Assembly: GCA_963974935.1 (NCBI GenBank)
Contig: CAXBEV010000012.1
Location: forward strand, 1-64,000
Length of the DNA stretch: 64,000 bases
Direction of reading: 5' to 3'
From: UBA4479 sp963974935
GTDB lineage: Bacteria; Pseudomonadota; Alphaproteobacteria; Rhodospirillales; Casp-alpha2
The translations under genes and the position numbers were made by a program. Under the pieces are notes generated by a model that was not told the DNA's origin, made no database searches, and saw only the letters and a list, made by a program, of their open reading frames with translations. This document shows, piece after piece, positions 51,245 through 60,068 of this stretch; the stretch's first letter is position 1; the number at the start of each line of letters is the position of its first letter.

Positions 51245-52390
51245 CTAAGGTATGACGGCGGCACCGTCATCTGCTTCTCGAACCATCAGGGCGAGGTGAC
51301 GGGCGACAATGACGATAATCACCAAAATCGGAACGGCAAGAATGGCGCCGGCTATGCCCCATACCCAAGTCCACAGTAACATCGACAGAAACACAGCGAT
51401 CGGGTTCAATTTCAGCTTCCGCCCGAGAATTGTCGGTGTAATAAAATTTCCTTCGATGATCGTCAGAACGCCATAGGCGAGCGGCGGCGCCACGTTCTGC
51501 CACCAGGTATCGAAAGTCAATAACGAGACAATACCGATACATAAGAAGACAACCATCGGACCGACATACGGAATGAATGCAAGAACTGCGGCCAGAACGC
51601 CCCAAAGAACCGGGTTGGGCATACCCAGCAGATACATCGTCAGCGCCGTCACGGCGCCGAGAATGAAATAGATGCCGGCGCTGATTTGCAAAAAGCGCGT
51701 GATGGTCGCCTGCACGGACGCGAACATATCCGAAATCAGCTCGCTATGTTTTAACCACGGGAGTTTTGGTAATGGCAATTTCGTCTGTCCATGACTGTGC
51801 GTCAGGAAAAAGAAAGTAAGCGCCAAGACGATCAAAAGCTGGACAGACGTAAGCAACGTCGATTCGAATGGGCGGCTGAGGTACGTCGGCTCCTTGATGG
51901 TGACCTCGCTTTTTTTAGCCGCAGTATTTGCTTCATTCGTAATATTCTCAATGCTCTCCGTCGCTTTCTTTGCCTGCTTAATGGACTCCGTCACAGGCCA
52001 GAGTTTCGTTTCGATGTCACGTTGAATACTCGGCAGCCGCTGCATCCATTTTTCCGCCGGTGCCGAGAGATTAATGAGACCACCAATGATCGCGCCGACA
52101 AGGACGATCAGGACGATCAACGCGCCGACCGTCCGAGAAATGCCGATGCTTGCCATCCCACGGACCATCGGGCGGAGAATAATGCTCAGAAATTGGGCGA
52201 GAAAAACAGGCAATATCAGGTCAGCTGCGAAGTACATCGTGTAAAGCAGAGCAAGAACCGCAAGCCCAACCACGGCGACAGGCATTGTGGCGTGAATAAT
52301 CCGCATTAACTCATCTTGCGTAAGGTTTTGCGGCTCGACTATTGGCGCGGCCACCAACTCAGGCTCGTCATCAACCATGCGGCCAACCAT
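51245..52390 (-). CDS. AI-2E/PerM-family membrane protein
   Basis: A 381-residue protein with about eight helices of the AI-2E transporter (UPF0118) family: LPVFLAQFLSIILRPMVRGM in the first third, a charged central loop, ALTFFFLTHSHGQ, then GVLAAVLAFIPYVGPMVVFLCIGIV and EGNFITPTILGRKLKLNPIAVFLSMLLWTWVWG. Members export AI-2 or act as Na+/H+ antiporters, so the substrate is open. It is two bases after the holin-like gene. Confidence 0.88.
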   Translation of the reverse strand: MVGRMVDDEPELVAAPIVEPQNLTQDELMRIIHATMPVAVVGLAVLALLYTMYFAADLILPVFLAQFLSIILRPMVRGMASIGISRTVGALIVLIVLVGAIIGGLINLSAPAEKWMQRLPSIQRDIETKLWPVTESIKQAKKATESIENITNEANTAAKKSEVTIKEPTYLSRPFESTLLTSVQLLIVLALTFFFLTHSHGQTKLPLPKLPWLKHSELISDMFASVQATITRFLQISAGIYFILGAVTALTMYLLGMPNPVLWGVLAAVLAFIPYVGPMVVFLCIGIVSLLTFDTWWQNVAPPLAYGVLTIIEGNFITPTILGRKLKLNPIAVFLSMLLWTWVWGIAGAILAVPILVIIVIVARHLALMVREADDGAAVIP

Positions 52391-52392
52391 TG

Positions 52393-52812
52393 TTATCTCT
52401 TCGCGCGGAGCAGACCGACGATAAACCCCATCGCCGTCGCTGCAACAATTGCTTTTATGGGCGTGTCGATCGTGACTTTAAGCGCTGAGCGCATAATATC
52501 TGCCGAGGCCTGCTCGGCCTCGGTCGCATGGTCGGGTTCGGGAGTGCCCGGCGCCCGCTTTTCGCGGCCACCGCGCCTTGCGGCGACAATAATCACGATC
52601 ATGCTGAACAGACACAACACGCCCGCAACGCTGAAAGCCGCGAGATAACTCGGCAACTGCATCGACAGCCATAAGTAGCCGCCAGCAATAGAAAATCCGA
52701 TTGCCGTCGCCATGAGAAGAGCACCGCCGAGCATAAACGCCATCGTTGCCAAACGATAACGTATCGCATCACCCAAGCGGTGGGCCTTATTGATCCAGTG
52801 CAGCATCTTCAA
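52393..52812 (-). CDS. Small two-helix membrane protein (phage holin superfamily III/YqjE-like)
   Basis: A 139-residue protein with two hydrophobic helices (about 22-46 and 55-78), a charged linker rich in Glu/Ala/Pro, and a short hydrophobic C-terminal segment (IKAIVAATAMGFIVGLL). In many proteobacteria a YqjE-like protein is encoded beside YqjD/ElaB, as here (20 bases after the ElaB-like gene). Function unknown. Confidence 0.65.
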   Translation of the reverse strand: MKMLHWINKAHRLGDAIRYRLATMAFMLGGALLMATAIGFSIAGGYLWLSMQLPSYLAAFSVAGVLCLFSMIVIIVAARRGGREKRAPGTPEPDHATEAEQASADIMRSALKVTIDTPIKAIVAATAMGFIVGLLRAKR

Positions 52813-52831
52813 AGCCTACTTCTTGTCAAAG

Positions 52832-53131
52832 TCAGTGCTTGCGAAACAGAAGCGCGATCAGAAGACCGACACTGAAGGCCGCAAGCAGGCTTTGAAAGGG
52901 TCTCTCGCGAACGGTCTGTTCGATGGCCTCCTGCGAAGCTTTGCCTTTATCGCTTATGTCGGCGGCCGCCGATTTCACGCCGTCACGTATGTCATTCGCA
53001 GCGCGACCTGCACTTGCTTTTAATGCCTCTGCGAGAGAATCGCTGAGGGTAGCAACGTCGGCGGTGAGTTTTTCGATGGTCTCCTTCAGGGCCTCATAGT
53101 CTTCATGGGCGTGCTCATTCGCAGTTTTCAT
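52832..53131 (-). CDS. ElaB/YqjD (DUF883) family protein
   Basis: A 99-residue protein with a long amphipathic helix (DYEALKETIEKLTADVATLSDSL...) and a C-terminal membrane anchor preceded by the family motif RERPFQSLLAAFSVGLLIALL. YqjD and ElaB anchor ribosomes to the inner membrane in stationary-phase E. coli; here this is by family only. It is grouped with the YqjE-like gene. Confidence 0.85.
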   Translation of the reverse strand: MKTANEHAHEDYEALKETIEKLTADVATLSDSLAEALKASAGRAANDIRDGVKSAAADISDKGKASQEAIEQTVRERPFQSLLAAFSVGLLIALLFRKH

Positions 53132-53188
53132 GATTATCTTCCTTGATGCATTGCCGGGACGATTGCGCCGGTATTTTGGTGAATTTTT

Positions 53189-53728
53189 TCAGTCTAAGCT
53201 TTTGTATCTTGATAATTTTATGTGCGAGATTGTGCTCACTTTTTTGAGCAGCGCGATGTTTTTGCCCTCGTCGCTGGTCGCGAAATTATTCTGATTTAAT
53301 CCGATGTCATACGTAACAGGACCGGGATAGCCGCCGGCACCGACAACAACGTGTGTGCCGTCGATATTCCTAATGACACCGATTTTATCACTTTTAATAT
53401 TCGTTACCGGCACGCTGGCGGTGAATTGCTTTGGCAGCCAGTGACCTATTCCTACTTTCTCTTTTTCTGTGAGCAGGATTCTGCTCGGAGAGCCCGTCGC
53501 CAACAATTTTATGGGCGTTCCCCCCGATATGTCGGCCAAGGGTTCCGTCATCACCAACATGGCAGCGGGACTGATATAGCTGACCGGCATTTGATCAATC
53601 GCATTTACTGAGTCTGTGAACGTCAACAACATGATGGCGCCGGCAAAAATGCAGAAAATCATAAAACCAAACGGTTGACGCTTGGCCTGGCATAGGCTTG
53701 CGCGACGATTAGCAAGGGACGCAGGCAT
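53189..53728 (-). CDS. Hypothetical exported protein
   Basis: A 179-residue protein with a hydrophobic segment at about 22-43 (FMIFCIFAGAIMLLTFTDSVNA) that is a signal peptide or anchor. The rest has no motif I recognise; the segment KIGVIRNIDGTHVVVGAGGYPG faintly resembles a PRC-barrel. It stands alone between the ElaB-like and OmpA-like genes. Confidence 0.6.
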   Translation of the reverse strand: MPASLANRRASLCQAKRQPFGFMIFCIFAGAIMLLTFTDSVNAIDQMPVSYISPAAMLVMTEPLADISGGTPIKLLATGSPSRILLTEKEKVGIGHWLPKQFTASVPVTNIKSDKIGVIRNIDGTHVVVGAGGYPGPVTYDIGLNQNNFATSDEGKNIALLKKVSTISHIKLSRYKSLD

Positions 53729-53867
53729 AACTTTAATGGCTCCATTATTCTTGGCGAAATAAGAAAAACCCGTTCAATTGCTGGAACCGAGCGCGGCGTA
53801 GGTCGTGACAATTCTCAATCGTTTTTGCCGCCGTCAGCAATTTGATGTGCGTATGAAGAACCAATCT

Positions 53868-54536
53868 TCATGAAGTGAGCGGAGAAATCCTAATTTCCAC
53901 GCGGCGGTTCTTTTGTTTTCCAGCCTCGGAATTGTTCGATGAGATCGGCGCGGATTCTCCGTAACCTGCTGCCAGCAAGCGCTGACCATTGATTCCTTTT
54001 GCGCTGAGATACGAGGCGACGGATAATGCGCGGCGCTGGGATAGCGCTTGGTTGTAATCGGCAGCACCATCACTATCGGTATAACCCATAACGTCGATGG
54101 TGGTTTTTTCGTATTCGTTCAAAACCTGTCCCACGGCATTAAGCACCGAATACGCTTCTGCGCGTAATTCATGTCGGCCAGAGTCGAAGTTGATGGCTTG
54201 TTCCATATTGAGCCAAATATCATTGCCTTGTCGTGTCACCGAGACGCCGGCGGATTCTAGGCCTTGGCGCAATTTAGCTTCTTGGACATCCATATAGTAG
54301 CCGATGCCGCCCCCGGCGACGCCACCGACGCCGGCCCCGATCAGGGCATTGCGACGCCGCTCTTTTGCATTGTCGCCGGTCAGCAGGCCGACACCCACAC
54401 CGGCGAGCACCCCGATGCCCGCGCCGATGGCTGCTTTCGCCGGTTGCTCTTCACGTGTGTAAGGATTGACGGTACAAGCTGTTAAAACGCCTGCGGCCAG
54501 GATGACTGCGAGCGAACACGTCATTTTCTTTATCAT
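53868..54536 (-). CDS. OmpA-family lipoprotein with glycine-zipper domain
   Basis: A 222-residue outer membrane lipoprotein. The lipobox is GVLTAC (Cys21). Residues about 35-80 are glycine-zipper repeats (GAGIGVLAGVGVGLLTG and GAGVGGVAGGGIGYY). The C-terminal OmpA peptidoglycan-binding domain (about 110-220) contains TTIDVMGYTDSDGAADYNQALSQRRA and NRRVEIRI. It resembles YiaD-type proteins and tethers the outer membrane to peptidoglycan. Confidence 0.92.
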   Translation of the reverse strand: MIKKMTCSLAVILAAGVLTACTVNPYTREEQPAKAAIGAGIGVLAGVGVGLLTGDNAKERRRNALIGAGVGGVAGGGIGYYMDVQEAKLRQGLESAGVSVTRQGNDIWLNMEQAINFDSGRHELRAEAYSVLNAVGQVLNEYEKTTIDVMGYTDSDGAADYNQALSQRRALSVASYLSAKGINGQRLLAAGYGESAPISSNNSEAGKQKNRRVEIRISPLTS

Positions 54537-54759
54537 GAGTAACCTTCTTAGTTGAATGCCGTAAGCAATTATTGCTTTTCGGTCGGCCCGAATAGGCTTT
54601 GCGCCAAACCCGTGTATTGAATCGATATTTTGTGCACGTAAAATACAACTGTGTGGTCTAAATAAACTTTAGATTTTAGTTGGCCGTTGATTTTTATCAT
54701 AGTCATTTGTGATTAACATTACTGTTCAATAGCGGACATGTGGCATCTCCCGGCTGAAA

Positions 54760-54787
54760 CCTGACTTAACCGGCCGGTTAAGTCAGG
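54760..54787. repeat. 28-bp perfect palindrome
   Basis: CCTGACTTAACCGG followed directly by its exact reverse complement. There is no spacer, and no T run on either side. It lies about 195 bases ahead of the PLP enzyme gene, in the 446-base gap 54537-54982, which has no gene I can support. It could be a terminator, a dimer-protein operator or a recombination site. Confidence 0.6.
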
Positions 54788-54982
54788 CCGGATATTCGAT
54801 GTAGCGACCGGTCGACCTCATCGCAGGCCGTGTGATTCCTCACAAACATGGTGGCCAGGACTACGGCCTTGATCGTTACCACAAAATTCACGACAACATA
54901 GGTAGCGTCGTCGATCTTCGGCGGTCGCAGGTGTATGGTCTGCTGACATCCGTTCGGCTGGAAACTTTTGAAGGAGCAAAAA

Positions 54983-56455
54983 ATGACCCTCGGTCTGGAG
55001 CGCGAGATTGTCAACCGCGCGACCTACGAAAAAAGTGTCCGCCACCTGAAAGACCGGAATGTCCGGTTGCCTAAAATCTCTGAATTGGCGGATCCTGCAC
55101 GCCATCTCAAATCCATGGCTGCCGAGCTCGCCGATGTCGACCCGGATCTGCCAGATCCGCGCAATCTGTTTCGTGTGCATTGGCATAACGGCGCGGATCG
55201 ACGCAGCCTCGTCGATGTGCCCGAATACATCGTCTTGCCGAAAGCGCTAACAGGCACGGATGCGAAAATCGTCCTCGCGCTGGGCAACCGGTTTCCTATG
55301 GTCAATGTGCATAAAGTACTGCCGGCATATGGATGCCTGGTGCCGCGTCTAATGTCGGGGAAGTTCGACCCTGAGAACCATCGTGCCGTTTGGCCGTCGA
55401 CGGGTAATTATTGTCGGGGCGGGGTCGCGATCTCGCGCATTCTCGGCTGTAGGTCTGTCGCCGTGTTGCCGGAAGGCATGAGTGCGGAGCGGTTCAACTG
55501 GCTAGATCGTTGGGTGCTGGACCCGTCTGATATTCACCGCACGCCGGGCACCGAAAGCAACGTTAAAGAAATCTATGACGCCTGCAATGCGTTGGCGAAG
55601 GATCCGGAAAACGTCATTCTTAACCAGTTTGCCGAGTTCGGAAATTACGTCATTCACCGCGCTGTTACGGGTCCGGCGATGCAGCGAATCTTTGATGACG
55701 TGAATACAGACGGCAAGCTGCGTGCTCGTGCTTATGTTGCGGCTTCGGGTTCGTCCGGCACGCTGGCCGCCGGCGATCATTTGAAGGCGGCGCTCGGTAC
55801 AGACACCTGCGTGATTGAGGCTACGGAATGTCCGACGCTGCTTTATAACGGTTACGGTGAGCACAATATTCAGGGTATCGGCGACAAGCATGTGCCGTTG
55901 ATCCACAACGTGATGGCGACCGACTTCGTGATCGGCGTCTCGGATGCGGCCTGCGATGGACTCAATATGGTCTATAACACGACCGTCGGTCGTGACTACT
56001 TAGCGACGCGCCAAGGCGTGGGGCAAGAAGACATCGCCGCGCTCGGTAATCTTGGGCTGTCGTCCATCGGTAACGTGCTCGGCGCGATCAAGTACGCAAA
56101 GTATATGGATTTAGGGCCGGAAGACGTGGTGCTGACAGTCGCCACCGACGGCGCCGATATGTACCAGACGGAACTCGATCATGCGGCGAAAAAGTACTTC
56201 GCCACCGGCTTTGATCAGGTGAACGCCGCTGAAACCTTCGCGCGTTACCTGTTGGGGACGACGACCGACAATATGTTGGAACTGAGCAGATACGACAAAA
56301 AACGCATATTCAATCTTGGCTACTACACTTGGGTTGAGCAGCAGGGCGTGTCGCTCGAAGACTTCGACGCGCGCAAAGATCAGGCTTTTTGGGATGGCTT
56401 GATGGACCTAGTGCCGGCCTGGGATCGCATGATTGACGACTTCAACGCCGCGTGA
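54983..56455 (+). CDS. PLP-dependent enzyme, beta-family (cysteine/threonine synthase fold)
   Basis: A 490-residue fold-type II PLP enzyme. Visible features: VWPSTGNYCRGGVAISRILGC, which resembles the SxxN-G phosphate/substrate loop, AYVAASGSSGTLAAGDHLKAALG, a glycine-rich cofactor phosphate loop, and VVLTVATDGADMY near the end. It is longer than cysteine synthases. AAGGAG lies nine bases before the ATG at 54983. It is 94 bases ahead of selA in the same direction, so a link to selenium or sulfur amino-acid chemistry is possible but unproven. Confidence 0.75.
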   Translation: MTLGLEREIVNRATYEKSVRHLKDRNVRLPKISELADPARHLKSMAAELADVDPDLPDPRNLFRVHWHNGADRRSLVDVPEYIVLPKALTGTDAKIVLALGNRFPMVNVHKVLPAYGCLVPRLMSGKFDPENHRAVWPSTGNYCRGGVAISRILGCRSVAVLPEGMSAERFNWLDRWVLDPSDIHRTPGTESNVKEIYDACNALAKDPENVILNQFAEFGNYVIHRAVTGPAMQRIFDDVNTDGKLRARAYVAASGSSGTLAAGDHLKAALGTDTCVIEATECPTLLYNGYGEHNIQGIGDKHVPLIHNVMATDFVIGVSDAACDGLNMVYNTTVGRDYLATRQGVGQEDIAALGNLGLSSIGNVLGAIKYAKYMDLGPEDVVLTVATDGADMYQTELDHAAKKYFATGFDQVNAAETFARYLLGTTTDNMLELSRYDKKRIFNLGYYTWVEQQGVSLEDFDARKDQAFWDGLMDLVPAWDRMIDDFNAA

Positions 56456-56549
56456 GGGGCTGGTCAAGCCGACGCACCCAAGGGTAATCTGACACGACCT
56501 TTATGATGATGCAGTCCGCCACGAGAGCGGGCGCATGTTGGGAGCGCCG

Positions 56550-57968
56550 ATGCCGTCGATGCCTGTTTATCTGCCGTCCGTAGACGCGTTGCTGCGGACC
56601 CCGATCACGGCATTGTTGATTGATGTCCACGGGCGCGCTGCGGTGACGGACGCGATACGCCAGGAACTTGCGGTCCGTCGGTCCGCAATGCAGGGCCTCA
56701 GCGGTGCTGACGACGATGCCGCCATTTTGCAGGCCGTCAAAGGCCGATTGGACGCGGCGGCTGCGCCCAGTATGCAGCGTGTTCTCAATCTTACCGGGAC
56801 TGTCATTCATACCAATCTTGGCCGCGCCCCAATGGCTGGGGTTGCCGCCGATGCGATGCGCGACGCGGCGCTGGCGCCCAGTAATCTCGAGTACGATCTT
56901 ACGAGCGGCGGACGTGGTGATCGGGACTCCCACGTTGAGGATCTGATTTGTGGCCTGACGGGGGCTGAGGCGGCGACCGTGGTCAACAACAATGCAGCGG
57001 CGGTTTTGTTGGTGCTGTCGGCGCTTGCACGGCGCAAAGAAGTGCCGGTGTCTCGCGGCGAATTGATCGAGATCGGGGGCTCGTTCCGAATGCCAGAAAT
57101 CATGGCGAGTGCCGGCTGCAAACTGGTCGAAGTCGGCACCACCAACCGTACCCACGCGTCGGACTTCGAAGCCGCCATCGGGCCAAAAACATCCCTGATC
57201 ATGAAAGTGCACATGGCGAATTACCGCATCGACGGGTTTGTCGCCGATGTGGCCGAACGCGATCTTGCCGCCATCGCCCATGCCCACGACTTGCCGTTCG
57301 TGATTGATCTTGGCAGTGGCACGCTGACGGATTTTACGGCGCTGGATTTGCCCCACGAGCCGACACCGCAGGCGGCATTAGCAAACGGCGCAGACCTGGT
57401 GACGTTTTCAGGCGACAAGCTGCTTGGCGGACCTCAGGCCGGTATCATCTGCGGGCGCGCTGATCTGATCAAGAAACTCAAAAAGAATCCGATGAAGCGT
57501 GCGCTTCGCCTGGATAAGGTGACGCTGGCCGGTTTGGCGGCAACCCTGCAGCTTTACCGTGACCCGGATCGGCTTGCGGCAAGGGTTCCGGTGTTGCGGA
57601 TGCTCACCCGCAGGGTTGATGATATACGCGCGCAAGCGAGTCGGCTGCTGCCCGTATTTACAAAATCTTTGGATGGTGTGGCTGCCGTGACCACACAGGA
57701 CTGTTTCAGTCAGGTCGGCAGTGGGTCTCTGCCGGTTGATCGCCTGCCGAGTGTCGCACTCGCGATCACACCGGTCACCGGGCGGCGCGGGCAGGGAAAA
57801 GCTGCCGAGCGGCTGGCGGCTTCATTTCGCGCGTTGCCATTGCCGGTGATCGGGCGGTTGTCTGATGGCGCGCTGCTGTTAGATCTGCGCTGCCTAGATG
57901 AGGCTGACGAGCCAGCACTGCTTGGTCAACTTGACGGCATGGCAGGCGCCGACGCTCCGCATCCATGA
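56550..57968 (+). CDS. selA: L-seryl-tRNA(Sec) selenium transferase
   Basis: Converts Ser-tRNA(Sec) to Sec-tRNA(Sec) using selenophosphate. The 472 residues show the SelA order: LPSVDALL at the N-terminus, VLNLTGTVIHTNLGRAP, AAVLLVLSALA, EIGGSFRMPEIMASAGCKLVEVG and TTNRTH, and the PLP lysine in FSGDKLLGGPQAGII. The ATG at 56550 follows GGGAG at five bases; ATG 56535 is possible. It overlaps selB by four bases (ATGA). No selD is in the window. Confidence 0.95.
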   Translation: MPSMPVYLPSVDALLRTPITALLIDVHGRAAVTDAIRQELAVRRSAMQGLSGADDDAAILQAVKGRLDAAAAPSMQRVLNLTGTVIHTNLGRAPMAGVAADAMRDAALAPSNLEYDLTSGGRGDRDSHVEDLICGLTGAEAATVVNNNAAAVLLVLSALARRKEVPVSRGELIEIGGSFRMPEIMASAGCKLVEVGTTNRTHASDFEAAIGPKTSLIMKVHMANYRIDGFVADVAERDLAAIAHAHDLPFVIDLGSGTLTDFTALDLPHEPTPQAALANGADLVTFSGDKLLGGPQAGIICGRADLIKKLKKNPMKRALRLDKVTLAGLAATLQLYRDPDRLAARVPVLRMLTRRVDDIRAQASRLLPVFTKSLDGVAAVTTQDCFSQVGSGSLPVDRLPSVALAITPVTGRRGQGKAAERLAASFRALPLPVIGRLSDGALLLDLRCLDEADEPALLGQLDGMAGADAPHP

Positions 57969-59917
57969 TTATCGCGACGGCGGGCCACGTCGATCACGGC
58001 AAGACGGCTTTGGTGCGTGCATTGACCGGCGTCGACACCGACCGCCTCGCCGACGAAAAGCGGCGCGGCATGACCATCGATCTCGGGTTTGCCTATCAGA
58101 CATTGCCGGACGGCCAAAGCCTTGGCTTCGTCGATGTGCCGGGTCACCAACGATTTGTGCACACGATGCTGGCCGGCGCTGCGGGCGTCGATTTTGTTTT
58201 ACTTGTGGTCGCCGCCGACGATGGCCCGATGCCGCAAACCGCTGAGCATCTGGCGATCTTAAATTTACTCGGCATCACCAGAGGCGCTTGCGTCATCACG
58301 AAATGCGACAAGGTGCCGGCGGAGAGGGTCGAGGATGTCCGAGATGCAGTCTCGGCGATGCTGGCGGAGACCGGCCTTGCCGGGGCGCCCGTGTTTTTCG
58401 TTGCCACCCATGAGGGCCGAGGTATTGCCGCAGTGCAGGCGCACCTGGCAACAGCAGCGGCAAGCCATCAGCGTGCGCATGCCGATGGGCCGCTCCGGTT
58501 TATCATAGATCGTGCGTTTTCGGTTGTCGGCAGTGGGCTCGTGGTGACGGGCACGGTGGTCGCCGGGCGGGTTGCTGTCGGGGATCGACTTGTTGTTGCG
58601 CCGGGTGGACACGCGGTGCGGGTGCGGGGCTTGCATGCGCAAAGCACATCCCTTGATGAGGGGATCGCCGGACAACGCCTCGGCATCAATATCGCGGCTG
58701 CCGATGTCGATGCGGATACTGTGTCCCGAGGCGATTGGTTGGTCGCTGCGGATCGCTGTCAGCCGACGCTTCGCCTGGATGCGGAGGTTTCCGTCTTGCC
58801 CAGCGAAGCGCACGCGTTCGGCCCCCGCGCCGCCGTGCATCTGCACTTAGGTGCGGCGGATATCCCGGCCCGGATACAGGTATTGGACGGCGACCAGATC
58901 GAGCCGGGGGCGCGTGGTCTGGTGCATGTGATTTTGCAACGCCCTGTATCGGCAATCTGCGGAGATCGACTGATCCTGCGCGACCGTTCCGCTACGCGCA
59001 CCATTGGCGGCGGGCGTGTCATCAATCCGGCGCCGCCGACGGCAAGGGTCCGTGCACCGGAACGGCTTGAGCGGCTTCGGGTCATGGCGCTGGGTGATCC
59101 CGCGACGGTGTTGCTCAATGTCGGTGACGGCATCGTCGATGTCGCGGTATTCACGCGGGCGTGGAACCTGTATGACGCAAATATAGCAGCGCTCAGCGCG
59201 TCGGTTGATGCCGTGCGCGCTGGGCCGGAGGGGGCCGAGGTGCTCATCTCGGGCGGGCGTTGGCGCACTTATATCGATGATGTGTTGCACGCCGTTGCTG
59301 CGTGGCATGCCGCGCATCCGTCGGCGGTTGGCATGGGTATCAAGCAACTTCACCAACACGTTGCCAAGCGTCTCACGTCGGCGCAATTTCGCGATGTGTT
59401 GCGCGCCGCTGAGGCTAGCGGATCGGTAAAGGTGACGGGGGCGCACGTTGCCGGCACTGATTTCCAAATGGTTTTACCCGCCGAAGATGCCGCGCTTTGG
59501 GAACGTATTCGGCCATTATTGGCCGCCGGGGGTGTCGAACCATCCCGTGTCGTGGAACTTGCCGATCAATTAAAAGTGCCCCGCGCCGCCGTCACGCATG
59601 CACTGACAGCGGCGGCACGTCTCGGCCTCGCGCATCCGGTGGCGGCAAACCGATTTTATCTGCCGTCCGGGCTGCACAAGTTGGCTGAGGTGGCCCACAG
59701 CTTGGATGGCGGCAAGGGCTTTCAGGCCGCCGAATTCCGAGATGCTTCCGGACTGGGTCGGAATCTCGCGATTGAGGTGTTGGAGTATTTCGACGCCTGC
59801 GGCGTAACGCGCCGAGCTGGCGATACACGCACGATGATCGCCGATGCGACCGCTATCTTTGCAGATGAGGCTGAACACATCGGGCACGATATGGACACCC
59901 CGCCGGAGGCTGGCTAA
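57965..59917 (+). CDS. selB: Selenocysteine-specific elongation factor
   Basis: Delivers Sec-tRNA(Sec) to UGA codons with a SECIS element. The 650 residues have the G1 motif GHVDHGKTALV, the switch DTDRLADEKRRGMTIDLGFAY, G3 DVPGHQRFVHTM and G4 TKCDK, then EF-Tu-like barrel domains (VVGSGLVVTGTVVAGRVAVGD). From about residue 400 come the C-terminal winged helices that bind the SECIS hairpin. It is followed after nine bases by the tRNA-Sec gene. Confidence 0.95.
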   Translation: MIIATAGHVDHGKTALVRALTGVDTDRLADEKRRGMTIDLGFAYQTLPDGQSLGFVDVPGHQRFVHTMLAGAAGVDFVLLVVAADDGPMPQTAEHLAILNLLGITRGACVITKCDKVPAERVEDVRDAVSAMLAETGLAGAPVFFVATHEGRGIAAVQAHLATAAASHQRAHADGPLRFIIDRAFSVVGSGLVVTGTVVAGRVAVGDRLVVAPGGHAVRVRGLHAQSTSLDEGIAGQRLGINIAAADVDADTVSRGDWLVAADRCQPTLRLDAEVSVLPSEAHAFGPRAAVHLHLGAADIPARIQVLDGDQIEPGARGLVHVILQRPVSAICGDRLILRDRSATRTIGGGRVINPAPPTARVRAPERLERLRVMALGDPATVLLNVGDGIVDVAVFTRAWNLYDANIAALSASVDAVRAGPEGAEVLISGGRWRTYIDDVLHAVAAWHAAHPSAVGMGIKQLHQHVAKRLTSAQFRDVLRAAEASGSVKVTGAHVAGTDFQMVLPAEDAALWERIRPLLAAGGVEPSRVVELADQLKVPRAAVTHALTAAARLGLAHPVAANRFYLPSGLHKLAEVAHSLDGGKGFQAAEFRDASGLGRNLAIEVLEYFDACGVTRRAGDTRTMIADATAIFADEAEHIGHDMDTPPEAG

Positions 59918-59926
59918 GGTCTGCGC

Positions 59927-60019
59927 GGAAGAGTTACGTCCGTGGTCGGGCGCCCGGTCTTCAAAACCGGTGAAGGGCGTTGAACGTTCCTTTGGGTTCG
60001 ACTCCCACCTCTTCCGCCA
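59927..60019 (+). tRNA. selC: tRNA-Sec (anticodon TCA)
   Basis: 93 bases starting GGAAGAG and ending CTCTTCCGCCA, with an encoded CCA. The anticodon arm is CCGGT-CTTCAAA-ACCGG with TCA at 59961-59963. There is a long variable arm (GAAGGGCGTT...) and a T arm GGG-TTCGACT-CCC. The start GGAAGA and end CTTCCGCCA are the same as in E. coli selC. It lies directly downstream of selB. Confidence 0.93.
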
Positions 60020-60068
60020 ATCAGAAATCTTTTTGACAAACCCATTAGCCGACATTCATAGTACCGGA

